Part shown: piece after piece, positions 14,705-22,056 of the stretch | How positions within the stretch are numbered: the first letter of the stretch is position 1 | Layout: each line of letters begins with the position of its first letter | Virus record (IMG/VR): IMGVR_UViG_3300034375_007865 | Location: 1 to 25,340 of that record | Length of the DNA stretch: 25,340 nt | Direction: 5' to 3' (one strand) | DNA from: a virus | The notes under the pieces: model-generated | Told to the model about the DNA's origin: nothing | Databases searched by the model: none | What the model saw: the letters and a program-made list of their open reading frames with translations, nothing else | Position numbers and translations under genes: made by a program

Positions 14705-14974
14705 ATGGACGGTGTAAATCTTGATTTAGCTCAGAGCTTAGTAATTGCAATTGTCCCTGTACTAACGCCAATTGTAATTTCTTTATTAAAGAGGTTCGTG
14801 GAGCAAATCCCGACCCAGTTCCTTCCAATCCTCGCCCCTGTTATCGGTATGGTTATTACAGGAATTGCCGAGGGGTTTGGTATTGATAGTGCAGCCACAG
14901 GTGCTGTCCTTGGTAGTGCTGGCGTCGGTATTCGTGAAATAGTTAATCAAAACATAACGAAGACTAAAGTCTGA
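14705..14974 (+). CDS. Small membrane protein, holin-like
   Basis: 89 residues with AAAAGGAG before ATG. There are two clear membrane segments: LVIAIVPVLTPIVISLL (about 12-28) and FLPILAPVIGMVITGIA (about 38-54). A Gly/Ala-rich third segment follows (AATGAVLGSAGVGI), then REIVNQNITKTKV. Short size, 2-3 segments and a polar tail are usual for phage holins. No endolysin lies in the window, so a lysis role cannot be confirmed. It could also be a membrane component delivered with the internal proteins. It precedes a PAS protein and another small membrane protein. Confidence 0.5.
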   Translation: MDGVNLDLAQSLVIAIVPVLTPIVISLLKRFVEQIPTQFLPILAPVIGMVITGIAEGFGIDSAATGAVLGSAGVGIREIVNQNITKTKV

Positions 14975-14981
14975 TGTAATT

Positions 14982-15452
14982 ATGCTCGCCCGAGAAAAAT
15001 ACAGACGCCCTATAGGTAAGGATGATAAACTAGAGCGCGTTAAGTCCCTTGGTCGTAGGGTTAGGTCGGACTTCCGTCGTCTTATGGAGATGGAAGACTT
15101 TCTCGACAGTCTCGAAGTAATGTTTCATTCCGTCGATGAAGACGGTTTGATTCTATGGGCGAGTGAATATGAGCTTAATGTACTTGGTTACAAAAAAGAT
15201 CAATTTGTAGGTAAGCCGTTAGGCGATTTTATACTAGACAAAGAGGCCTTGAAGAAAGTCCGTGCTCCTGAGAACCAAAACGGATCTTCAAGGCCTCTTC
15301 TAGTTGATGTTAAATGTTATGACGGTTCACTTCGTAGGATGTACTTACAAGTAGACCTTAGACTCACGGATTCACCAGAAGATGGCCTTGTTAAACTTAA
15401 ACATTCCTACGAAACTGATGCTCGCAAATCAGTCTCGTTGGGCACAACCTGA
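14982..15452 (+). CDS. Stand-alone PAS domain protein
   Basis: 156 residues. A basic N-terminal helix (DKLERVKSLGRRVRSDFRRL) leads into a PAS fold at about residues 42-140: EVMFHSVDEDGLILWASEYE, then LNVLGYKKDQFVGKPLGDFI and LLVDVKCYDGSLRRMYLQVD. The segment with the D-G-x-I-x-W-x-S-x-x-E-L-x-x-L-G-Y pattern is the classical PAS core, with the GK-L and DG-RR strands in order. No kinase, HTH, GGDEF or other output domain is attached. PAS domains bind small ligands or cofactors and mediate protein contacts in signalling. A phage protein of this type between structural genes is unusual. It might sense a host metabolite or compete with a host PAS regulator. Confidence 0.75.
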   Translation: MLAREKYRRPIGKDDKLERVKSLGRRVRSDFRRLMEMEDFLDSLEVMFHSVDEDGLILWASEYELNVLGYKKDQFVGKPLGDFILDKEALKKVRAPENQNGSSRPLLVDVKCYDGSLRRMYLQVDLRLTDSPEDGLVKLKHSYETDARKSVSLGTT

Positions 15453-15480
15453 TGGCACTCTGTGCTAGTCTTATATCAGC

Positions 15481-15705
15481 ATGGGAAGTGACGCACAGAC
15501 AAGGTGGGATGAGTACGAAAAATTAGTTCTTCAAGAACTAGAGCGGCACTCCGCTGAAGTTAAGGAGCTAAATGAGAAGTATTTTAATTTAGCTCAGGAG
15601 TTTGTACTCTTAAAAGAAAAATCAGGGTCTTTAACAAGTTTAATGGTAGCGGCTGCAACTCTCGCCGGGTTTATAGGTGCAGTTTTAAAGTCAGTGGTAT
15701 TTTGA
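15481..15705 (+). CDS. Small coiled-coil protein with C-terminal membrane anchor
   Basis: 74 residues. Residues 1-48 form a charged heptad helix (EYEKLVLQELERHSAEVKEL, NEKYFNLAQEFVLLKEK), followed by one membrane span near the C terminus (LMVAAATLAGFIGAVLKSVV). A coiled coil plus a C-terminal anchor, around 75 residues, is the layout of XhlA-type and related small phage lysis or membrane-associated proteins. There is no good ribosome site before ATG, so the start is the least certain part. It is near the holin-like gene and PAS gene. A lysis accessory role is possible but unproven. Confidence 0.55.
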   Translation: MGSDAQTRWDEYEKLVLQELERHSAEVKELNEKYFNLAQEFVLLKEKSGSLTSLMVAAATLAGFIGAVLKSVVF

Positions 15706-15712
15706 GGCAAAG

Positions 15713-16762
15713 ATGACGGGTTCTACTTCAGTAGGCGTAGGCTTGGTGTCTCCCTTAGGGATGTCTCCCCTAGCGAAAGAATACGCGGATAGGTTTGGTA
15801 CAAGGGCTGGAACCTTAGCGTTCCCTGACTTTGTGCGTGCGCGTAAGTTGTCAGCCGAAGATGTAGCTCAGTTGAGAGCACTCTTAAAGTCTCAGTACCA
15901 TATAGAACCAGTTGCTACTCGTGTAGAGTCAACCTTGTCAAATCTGGACTATTTCTTTGCTGACTTCGCTGTAAACTTCTTTACTAAAATTCTTACTAGG
16001 CCTCCTAGAATTAACGTAAAGAAGGGAAAGAACCCTAAAACTGACAAAGTTAGAAGACAAAAAGCGCGTAGTTCAACCAATCAATTTAAGGGTGGTGAGA
16101 TAAAACACCCTAGTGGTGCTACTACTAAGACTGGATTATCCGCTACACAGACTATTACTCCTAAGAAGCCACGTAAGCTTTTTACAAAGAAGGGTACTAA
16201 AATAATACGCGAAGGGTTAGGCTTCTCGCCAGACGCTGATGGTCGTGGTGGCGGTGTAGGTGGAGGTTCTCCGTTGTCGGCCAGCCCCGATTACAATATT
16301 GAGCCTGAGACCGTCTCCTATGAGTCTGACCCTAAGCGTGACTTAGAGGCAAGGGCGGCTAAGAAAGTCGCAAAGAGGATTAGGAAGGGAAACCCTCTTC
16401 CATATGAGACGGTTATTTCAAACGAGAACGGGGTTAAGGCTCAAACCAAGATGGGCTACGTTAGAGTCCCCGGAGGCCCCGTAAGCGTCAATGAGCAGGG
16501 TTGCGTGGCCTTCAAGTGTATTACCCCAGACTCTGTCGAAATAAGCGCTGGAGGCGTCTCTACGGTACACCAGCGTCCTGTTTTGGCACATGCAGTGAGG
16601 CACCGACTCTCTCCCTATGGTCGGACGTTCAATGACAGGTTGCCGAAGGTTCTGGAGTGGCTTTGGTATCGAAGCTCTCCCGGCCAGAGTCTTGTCCTCG
16701 ACCCTGCCAGCAGCAGTGCGTACGTCATCAACGAAGGTGGGTATAAGAGTGAAGCGTTCTGA
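15713..16762 (+). CDS. Hypothetical virion-region protein with basic linker
   Basis: 349 residues with TTTTGAGGCAAAG before ATG. Residues 1-110 are a helical N-terminal domain (MSPLAKEYADRFGTRAGTLA, then LSAEDVAQLRALLKSQYHIE). Residues 110-250 are very basic and low in complexity (NVKKGKNPKTDKVRRQKARS, PKKPRKLFTKKGTKI) with Gly-rich linkers. A C-terminal domain (TKMGYVRVPGGPVSVNEQGC to VINEGGYKSEAF) is mixed beta. The end overlaps the next gene by 14 bases. The basic region suggests nucleic-acid contact, so it might be an internal or packaged protein, but there is no L-x-E targeting peptide at its start. No family is recognised. Confidence 0.5.
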   Translation: MTGSTSVGVGLVSPLGMSPLAKEYADRFGTRAGTLAFPDFVRARKLSAEDVAQLRALLKSQYHIEPVATRVESTLSNLDYFFADFAVNFFTKILTRPPRINVKKGKNPKTDKVRRQKARSSTNQFKGGEIKHPSGATTKTGLSATQTITPKKPRKLFTKKGTKIIREGLGFSPDADGRGGGVGGGSPLSASPDYNIEPETVSYESDPKRDLEARAAKKVAKRIRKGNPLPYETVISNENGVKAQTKMGYVRVPGGPVSVNEQGCVAFKCITPDSVEISAGGVSTVHQRPVLAHAVRHRLSPYGRTFNDRLPKVLEWLWYRSSPGQSLVLDPASSSAYVINEGGYKSEAF

Positions 16763-17336
16763 ACTAATAGTAAAGACTTCTAAATCTTTATTCGAGCACG
16801 GCTTCACGCGGAACATTTGCAACAATAGTGACGGCTCTTGGTACTTCCGCTCTGGCGGTAGTCGTGTCAAAGTTGGCTACTCTAATAGCCTTCAGGAAGT
16901 TACTTGGGAGCACTACGACAAAAACTTTTTTAGGCCTACGGATGTAGGTATTGGGACTGATTCTTTGAAGAATTTTTTAAATGAAGGAAATTCTTCTAAA
17001 GAAAGCGTGTACCGGATAGAAGAACTCCCGAATAAAAGCGGGCTTTCTCAATATAAGGTTTACGGGCCTAAATCTAAGTATCCTGTTCTTATTAGTTATG
17101 ACGAACAGAGCGACACTTGGAAGGGCTATAACTACGGCAGGGACAGCAATAATTTACTTGGTGATGATCATTACGTTTCTATTGTTAAGCGCTGGAAAAA
17201 AATTGGAAAACCTACCGGAACTTCAGCCAAAGTTGTTGGTTCAGTAGACCGTCAGTACTCTGGGTACGAAGGCCCCCGCTTCTGGAACAGTCAAATGCCT
17301 GTTGGCATACCAGATAAACGAACCCCATTTAGATAA
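16749..17336 (+). CDS. Hypothetical protein with N-terminal targeting-like peptide
   Basis: 195 residues from GTG 16749, which overlaps the previous gene by 14 bases and gives the natural start MKRSELIVKTSKSLFEHG. A longer in-frame reading back to 16617 is rejected because it would overlap far into the preceding gene. Residues 4-16 (SELIVKTSKSLFE) resemble the recurring peptide and end in L-F-E. A second L-N-E before Gly lies in SLKNFLNEGN. The body is polar and aromatic, with many Tyr/Trp/Lys residues (NNSDGSWYFRSGG, KVYGPKSKYPVLISYDEQSD) and a Gly-rich end. Function unknown. It is the last gene of the accessory block before the tail genes. Confidence 0.55.
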   Translation: MKRSELIVKTSKSLFEHGFTRNICNNSDGSWYFRSGGSRVKVGYSNSLQEVTWEHYDKNFFRPTDVGIGTDSLKNFLNEGNSSKESVYRIEELPNKSGLSQYKVYGPKSKYPVLISYDEQSDTWKGYNYGRDSNNLLGDDHYVSIVKRWKKIGKPTGTSAKVVGSVDRQYSGYEGPRFWNSQMPVGIPDKRTPFR

Positions 17337-17361
17337 TATGTGACACACATAAACTATCTGG

Positions 17362-17413
17362 AAAGGGTAAAATAAACCTATCCTAATGGAGGATAGTATA
17401 ACTTTTTCCCTTT
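17362..17413 (+). other. Extended stem-loop in the gap before the tail genes
   Basis: CTATCCT (17378-17384) pairs exactly with AGGATAG (17390-17396) around a 5-base loop. Outside it AAAGGG and AAAA (17362-17372) can pair with TTTT and CCCTTT (about 17403-17413). The T5 run (17403-17407) lies 6 bases past the inner stem, which is poor for an intrinsic terminator. It may be a weak terminator, a processing signal or a control element upstream of gene 17437, which has only a weak ribosome site. Confidence 0.5.
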
Positions 17414-17436
17414 AACAGGCACGCGGGTAAGTCTGT

Positions 17437-18189
17437 ATGGCGCGTCAAGAAATTCTTAAAATTTACGACAAGGCACTCTTCAATTGGATGAAGAAAAAAA
17501 TTGTCGTGTCTGGTCACACGTTGGGTTACCACGTAGCTACGCCTGATCGCCCGTTCGGTTTCGACATACCAACGAATCCAGACGACGGTACGATTGATAC
17601 TAAACGTGCCGTCAATATGCTCATGACGCCACAGGTGTCTTTGATTCGTACGACCATGGACATCGACATGTCTCGCAACAACACGAATACTATTCGTGGT
17701 GTAAACTGGTGGGACGAAGAAAAAAAGATGTCCATACGCAGCAAGTATCCGCGTCCTTGGAACCTTAACTATCAAATAGATATTGTTGCTAGACTTCGTA
17801 ATGACATACAAAACGCCATACAATGGTTTTTGTACTATACAGACCCCGTGCGTTTAATAAAAGTTGATTTCCAATACCCTTGGGGAAATCGTTTTATTAC
17901 TTTAAAGTTTAGCAGGATTGAAGACAATTCTGACATAGAATCCGGTGAGGGTCTTCGATACTACAGGTACACGATTCCGTGTGTTGTAGAAGCCTTTATG
18001 TTTGAAGCTTTCGAGAGACCGTCTGACATTCCTCATGGTGGTACGAACCCTGATGAATTTACTACACGTAACCGGGTAGTGCACACTAATAAAATTCGAC
18101 TTATTGAAACTTCTTCAAACGCTACTTTAGCTACTTATACAATTGAAACTCCTCCCCCTGATTACAGACCTGATGGGACGTGGAGTTAA
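17437..18189 (+). CDS. Tail terminator/sheath-stabilising protein (T4 gp15 type)
   Basis: 250 residues. The segment RPWNLNYQIDIVARLRNDIQ, followed by NAIQWFLYYTDP, closely matches the pattern of T4 gp15 (a Y-x-L-x-I-x-R helix then IVEQILPYFQP), and LRYYRYTIPCVVEAFMFEAF corresponds to its last conserved strand. gp15 caps the tail tube and sheath and joins them to the head. The gene sits directly before the tail completion, sheath and tube genes, the right place for this role. The C-terminal tail is Pro/Asp-rich and probably flexible. No structural homology was computed. Confidence 0.6.
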   Translation: MARQEILKIYDKALFNWMKKKIVVSGHTLGYHVATPDRPFGFDIPTNPDDGTIDTKRAVNMLMTPQVSLIRTTMDIDMSRNNTNTIRGVNWWDEEKKMSIRSKYPRPWNLNYQIDIVARLRNDIQNAIQWFLYYTDPVRLIKVDFQYPWGNRFITLKFSRIEDNSDIESGEGLRYYRYTIPCVVEAFMFEAFERPSDIPHGGTNPDEFTTRNRVVHTNKIRLIETSSNATLATYTIETPPPDYRPDGTWS

Positions 18190-18192
18190 GTA

Positions 18193-18729
18193 ATGAAACT
18201 TGACGCTTTTTTCGATTGTATGAACAAGGCTTTTAAGCGTGCCTTAGTGGACGCTGCTGTCTGGGAGGGAAGATTTATTGCTGAAGGTTACAAAGCATCC
18301 CTCGTAAAGAATGTAAAAGCTCAAAAATTTAAGGACGGTGGTAATGGATTCCCAGCGTGGAAACCTCTTAACCGGGCTTATGCAGCGAGAAAAGAAAAGC
18401 TAGGATTAGATAATAGAATGTTGATCGCTTCTGGAAATTACCTAAAAGAGATCAAGGTCCGTTTACCTCGTATAGATGATGTTAATGTAACGTACATAGT
18501 TGAGCCTTCTACGAAGACGGTTCGTAACCAGAAAATGTCAGATTTTAATTATGGTTGGTTATCAGTTGTTCTAGAGAGAGGCTCTGTTTCTCGTAATATT
18601 CCCCCAAGGCCGCATTGGGGGCCAACAGGAGCAGAATTCGCAAACCGGCACTCTGAGTTTGCGGAAAAACTGCAAAGAAAATTCGTAAAAGAGTTTGATA
18701 TTAGAATCAAAGACTGTCTTTCACGCTAA
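18193..18729 (+). CDS. Tail completion/neck protein (virion morphogenesis type)
   Basis: 178 residues starting 3 bases after the preceding stop, with GGAG before ATG. The order FPAWKPLNRAYAARKEKLGL, then MLIASGNYLKEIKV, then LERGSVSRNIPPRPHWGPTG matches phage virion morphogenesis and HK97 gp10-like proteins: W-x-P-L near an ARK helix, a hydrophobic L-x-x-S/T-G-x-L strand, and a terminal PPRPHWG. These form or complete the head-tail junction. C-terminal helix: EFAEKLQRKFVKEFDIRIKD. Exact assignment within the neck (completion versus connector) is inferred from the motif order. Confidence 0.6.
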   Translation: MKLDAFFDCMNKAFKRALVDAAVWEGRFIAEGYKASLVKNVKAQKFKDGGNGFPAWKPLNRAYAARKEKLGLDNRMLIASGNYLKEIKVRLPRIDDVNVTYIVEPSTKTVRNQKMSDFNYGWLSVVLERGSVSRNIPPRPHWGPTGAEFANRHSEFAEKLQRKFVKEFDIRIKDCLSR

Positions 18730-18763
18730 GGTGCGTTGCTAGTACAGTAAAGGAGATCTTAAA

Positions 18764-21355
18764 ATGCCAGCATCTTATGTAAGCCCCGGCTTATACGTCA
18801 GAGAGATTGACGAGTCGCTATTCGTCCCCGCTCTTGCTGATACGCCTTTTGGGGTAGTTGGTTTTGCAACTTGGGGCCCTATTGCAGGCGACCCAGATGA
18901 TACTGTCACCGCACCTACTTTGGTGACCAGCGCTGGACAGCTTTCTAAAGCCTTTGGGCCTAACACGGGCGTTCCAGTTGATAGTTACAGTGATGGCACT
19001 GACGAGTACCCTACTCACCCTATGCTGTATGCCGCATCTAGGTATCTACGCTCAGGCCGTCGCTGTTATGTAGCACGTGTAGCGGACCTTGCTACGGCAG
19101 CCAAAGCTATCGGCTACCTCAAAGGGACACCTACTAACGTAGCACCACCACTCACTAATACATCTAACCCAATTAATGTCCCCAACCCCACTACAGCACA
19201 GGGGATTACTACTGGTACAGCAGGTACTGGCGGTTTCTTACCTCCAGACACTACTTTCCAGTTTGCTATCACATTTAACGATGGTGCTGGTGGTGAGACC
19301 ACTATCGGTACTACTGAGGTCTCAGAAACAACTTCATCTACTCCTACTGACGATACTCACAAGTTAACTTTTGAGTTCACTGGTACTTGGCTAACAAATA
19401 CTTCTACCGGCGCTGAATTGCCGTCTGCAAACATTTACATGCGTCAGGCTGGTGGAACTTATGGCTTGCTCGCTGCAAACCAAACCAAAGCCCAAATGGA
19501 GGCTATTCGTGACGTTACAACTTTACCGTTCGATACGTCTTCAAACGTTTACAAAGTCTGGGCTAAGTATAAAGGTACGCTTGGTAATCGTATAAAAGTA
19601 GGCGTAGCCCCCGGTGGCGACACGAGTGTTACTAAGCCAACTAAAAAATACACAGTTAGCTTACAATCTCCTGTAACTTCTTCCATAGTCAGTCAGGTAG
19701 AAATTTTTGACGGTGTTGCATCGAACCCATACGACAAAAATTCTGATGGTACTAGTAATGATGTACTTAAAAGAATTACTGTTAATAACAGTGACTTCAT
19801 TTATTTAGATTTAATAAGTGCTCCGACCAGTAACACAGCATTAAATTCTAGTAATACTCTCATTTCTGACCCTACAGAAGGTAGTGGAAACAATTTTACT
19901 GCCAGTGCAACGAACGGCATAGGGTTGTTTGAAGGTAACGCGCCTACGGACGGTTCTACTACAAAAAATGGTTACGTTCGTGTTGGAATCTCTTTTACAG
20001 GTGTTAATGGCGGCGAAACATTAGTAGCTACTAATGCAAATCCAATCCAAGTAACATCAAATTGGACTACTTCGGGCGCTTATGTATCTGGTAATGGGGA
20101 TATTACTGTACAAGTCGAAGCTGGTGCAGTCTCTGCTACTGATGTTAGCCATGTTAATATTTACTTAAGTAAAGAAATTGCTTCAACGGATACTGAAGCA
20201 ACAATAACTGACCTTCGTTTGACTAGGTCGATACCTGTTTCTCAATGGGGAGATACGAATGTCGCTAATACTTCTTGGGTACTAAGTAGATTACCGGGAC
20301 AGCAACTACCAGCCAACACTAACACTGTTACAGGTATTAGTCTTTCTGGTGGATTAGACGGACTTCCATCAACTAGTGCAACTACGGCTGAAAAAGATGC
20401 ACTTTATATTGGCAAAGTAAAGGACGCTGTCCAAGAAGCTAGTGGGTTACAGATCTTTAGAGACACTGAAACTACAGACATAAGTCTTTTAGCAGTGCCC
20501 GGTGTATCTACTGCTTCAGTTGTTACTACTTTAATTGATGTGGCTGAAAAAAGAGGTGATTGTGTTGCACTAGTAGATCCACCTTCTAAAGGAGGTCCAG
20601 ACGGTGCCGGTACTGGTGGTATTAAAAGCGCTGACGGTGTCATTAAGTGGCACAACGGTGTTTCAGGCCTAGTCGATGCGCCAACAACTTCCCTGAACTC
20701 TAGCTACGCCGCACTCTTTTGGCCATGGGTTCAGATCATGGATGGTCTAAATTCTCAAAAGCTTTACATCCCACCTTCAGGAATTGCTGCTGAGGTATTT
20801 GCTCAAAGTGATTACGCTAGCGAGCAATGGTTTGCACCGGCAGGTTTAAACCGTGGCACTGTAAAGAACATCCTTCAAGCTCAATTCCGTCCAACTTTAG
20901 GCGAGCGCGATGCAATGTACTCACAGGGCAATGCAATCAATCCAATTGCAACTTTCCGGGGTTCAGGCGTTGTCGTTTGGGGACAGCGTACTCTACAGCG
21001 TCTTCCAACAGCATTGGATAGAATTAATGTACGACGCTTACTTATTTTCTTGAGGAGGGTAATTGACAGAGCCGCTGTTGGTCTTGTCTTTGAACAAAAT
21101 GATTCGACCATGTGGCGTAAGTTTAATAACATCGTCAGCCCGATTCTTGACGGGGTAAAAGCTCGTCGTGGTATTGTTGATTACAGAGTCGTGATGGACG
21201 AAACAACTAACACGCCTGATATCATTGAGCAGAACCAAGCTGTTGGTGACATTTTTATCAAGCCCACCAAGACTGCCGAAATCATCATCTTGAATTTTAT
21301 TGTGACTTCGCAGACTAGTGATTTCACTGAGACGACAACGACCGGCTCTCTTTAA
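18764..21355 (+). CDS. Contractile tail sheath protein
   Basis: 863 residues with AAAGGAG before ATG. The N terminus (YVSPGLYVREIDESLF, then FGVVGFATWGPIAGDP) and the C-terminal half (RINVRRLLIFLRRVIDRAAV, then FEQNDSTMWRKFNNIVSPIL and DIFIKPTKTAEIIILNF) are classical tail sheath signatures. T4 gp18 has 659 residues. The extra length lies in inserted Thr/Ser/Gly-rich beta domains at about residues 163-265 and 403-498. These share the pattern F-x-x-x-I-[ST]-F-x-x-x-x-G-G-E-T and NIY-[ML] and look FN3-like. Such insertions should project from the sheath surface. The tube gene follows directly. Confidence 0.92.
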   Translation: MPASYVSPGLYVREIDESLFVPALADTPFGVVGFATWGPIAGDPDDTVTAPTLVTSAGQLSKAFGPNTGVPVDSYSDGTDEYPTHPMLYAASRYLRSGRRCYVARVADLATAAKAIGYLKGTPTNVAPPLTNTSNPINVPNPTTAQGITTGTAGTGGFLPPDTTFQFAITFNDGAGGETTIGTTEVSETTSSTPTDDTHKLTFEFTGTWLTNTSTGAELPSANIYMRQAGGTYGLLAANQTKAQMEAIRDVTTLPFDTSSNVYKVWAKYKGTLGNRIKVGVAPGGDTSVTKPTKKYTVSLQSPVTSSIVSQVEIFDGVASNPYDKNSDGTSNDVLKRITVNNSDFIYLDLISAPTSNTALNSSNTLISDPTEGSGNNFTASATNGIGLFEGNAPTDGSTTKNGYVRVGISFTGVNGGETLVATNANPIQVTSNWTTSGAYVSGNGDITVQVEAGAVSATDVSHVNIYLSKEIASTDTEATITDLRLTRSIPVSQWGDTNVANTSWVLSRLPGQQLPANTNTVTGISLSGGLDGLPSTSATTAEKDALYIGKVKDAVQEASGLQIFRDTETTDISLLAVPGVSTASVVTTLIDVAEKRGDCVALVDPPSKGGPDGAGTGGIKSADGVIKWHNGVSGLVDAPTTSLNSSYAALFWPWVQIMDGLNSQKLYIPPSGIAAEVFAQSDYASEQWFAPAGLNRGTVKNILQAQFRPTLGERDAMYSQGNAINPIATFRGSGVVVWGQRTLQRLPTALDRINVRRLLIFLRRVIDRAAVGLVFEQNDSTMWRKFNNIVSPILDGVKARRGIVDYRVVMDETTNTPDIIEQNQAVGDIFIKPTKTAEIIILNFIVTSQTSDFTETTTTGSL

Positions 21356-21380
21356 TATAAAAAATTACGGGGTATAAGTC

Positions 21381-21935
21381 ATGCCACTATATACAAGAGC
21401 AACTCAACATTTAGCCACGCAGTCCGGCGGGTTTGAACCTCAAAGACAACATAACTGGTCCTTCGAGGTTTCTGGTATCGGCGGTGACGCCGACTCGCAA
21501 GTACTCGCCCTCTCACTCGTGCAAGGTTTTTTACCTACAGGTTATAACGAAGAAGTTCCTATCCCATATGGTAACGAAATTGTGTACGTTGCCGGTCCGG
21601 CTCGTTGGGAGCCCGGTGGTTTAATCTGTCGAGACTTTATTGACAAGGACGTTGCTGGTCAGTTGCTTGAATGGCGTCGTCAAGTCTACGACCCTGCAAC
21701 TGGTGCGATTGGTCTTGCATCGAGTTACAAAAAACAAGCTAGTATTATATTATTCCCGCCTAACTACGACGAATCTGCCGGTGCAACAAATACGGAGTTT
21801 CAGCGTCAATGGAAACTTTTAGGGTGTTGGCCAATTCGTGTAAATGCTGCTGCTAACGGGCTTGACATGACATCGCCTGGTCAAGTTATGATTGAATTAG
21901 CGATCAGGTACGATAGAGCAGAAGCACTTCTGTAA
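21381..21935 (+). CDS. Tail tube protein (T4 gp19 type)
   Basis: 184 residues, near the 163 of T4 gp19. The hallmarks are present: PQRQHNWSFEVSGIGG at residues 20-35, then ADSQVLALSLVQGFLPTGYN with EEVPIPYGNEIVYVAGP, WRRQVYDPATG and the terminal WKLLGCWPIRVNAAANGLDM and MIELAIRYDRAE. Tube proteins stack as hexamers inside the sheath and share fold with Hcp and gp54. It directly follows the sheath gene and ends with a strong terminator a short distance downstream, consistent with high copy number. Confidence 0.88.
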   Translation: MPLYTRATQHLATQSGGFEPQRQHNWSFEVSGIGGDADSQVLALSLVQGFLPTGYNEEVPIPYGNEIVYVAGPARWEPGGLICRDFIDKDVAGQLLEWRRQVYDPATGAIGLASSYKKQASIILFPPNYDESAGATNTEFQRQWKLLGCWPIRVNAAANGLDMTSPGQVMIELAIRYDRAEALL

Positions 21936-21981
21936 AAATTGTTTGATTAAAGGAGAAAGCTTCTATATTGCTTTTTCAAAT

Positions 21982-22020
21982 AAGAGGGCCCTGCTCTGAT
22001 AAGTAGGGCCCTCTTTATTT
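21982..22020 (+). terminator. Intrinsic terminator after the tube gene
   Basis: AAGAGGGCCCT (21982-21992) pairs with AGGGCCCTCTT (22005-22015), an 11-bp perfect stem with a 12-base loop, followed by a T-rich run (TTATTTTAT). It separates the sheath/tube transcript from the baseplate and tape measure genes. Confidence 0.9.
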
Positions 22021-22056
22021 TATAACTGTTAACCATAGGCCTGTAAGGAGATAACT

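Noticed and set aside
16617-16748. Upstream extension of the 16749 gene
   Set aside because: This part lies wholly within the preceding gene in another frame. The GTG start gives a normal N terminus.
21968-22006. Leader peptide ORF (TTG, 12 codons) running into the terminator hairpin after the tube gene, with AGGAG upstream
   Set aside because: Too short, with a TTG start and 12-base spacing; it looks like chance next to an intrinsic terminator.
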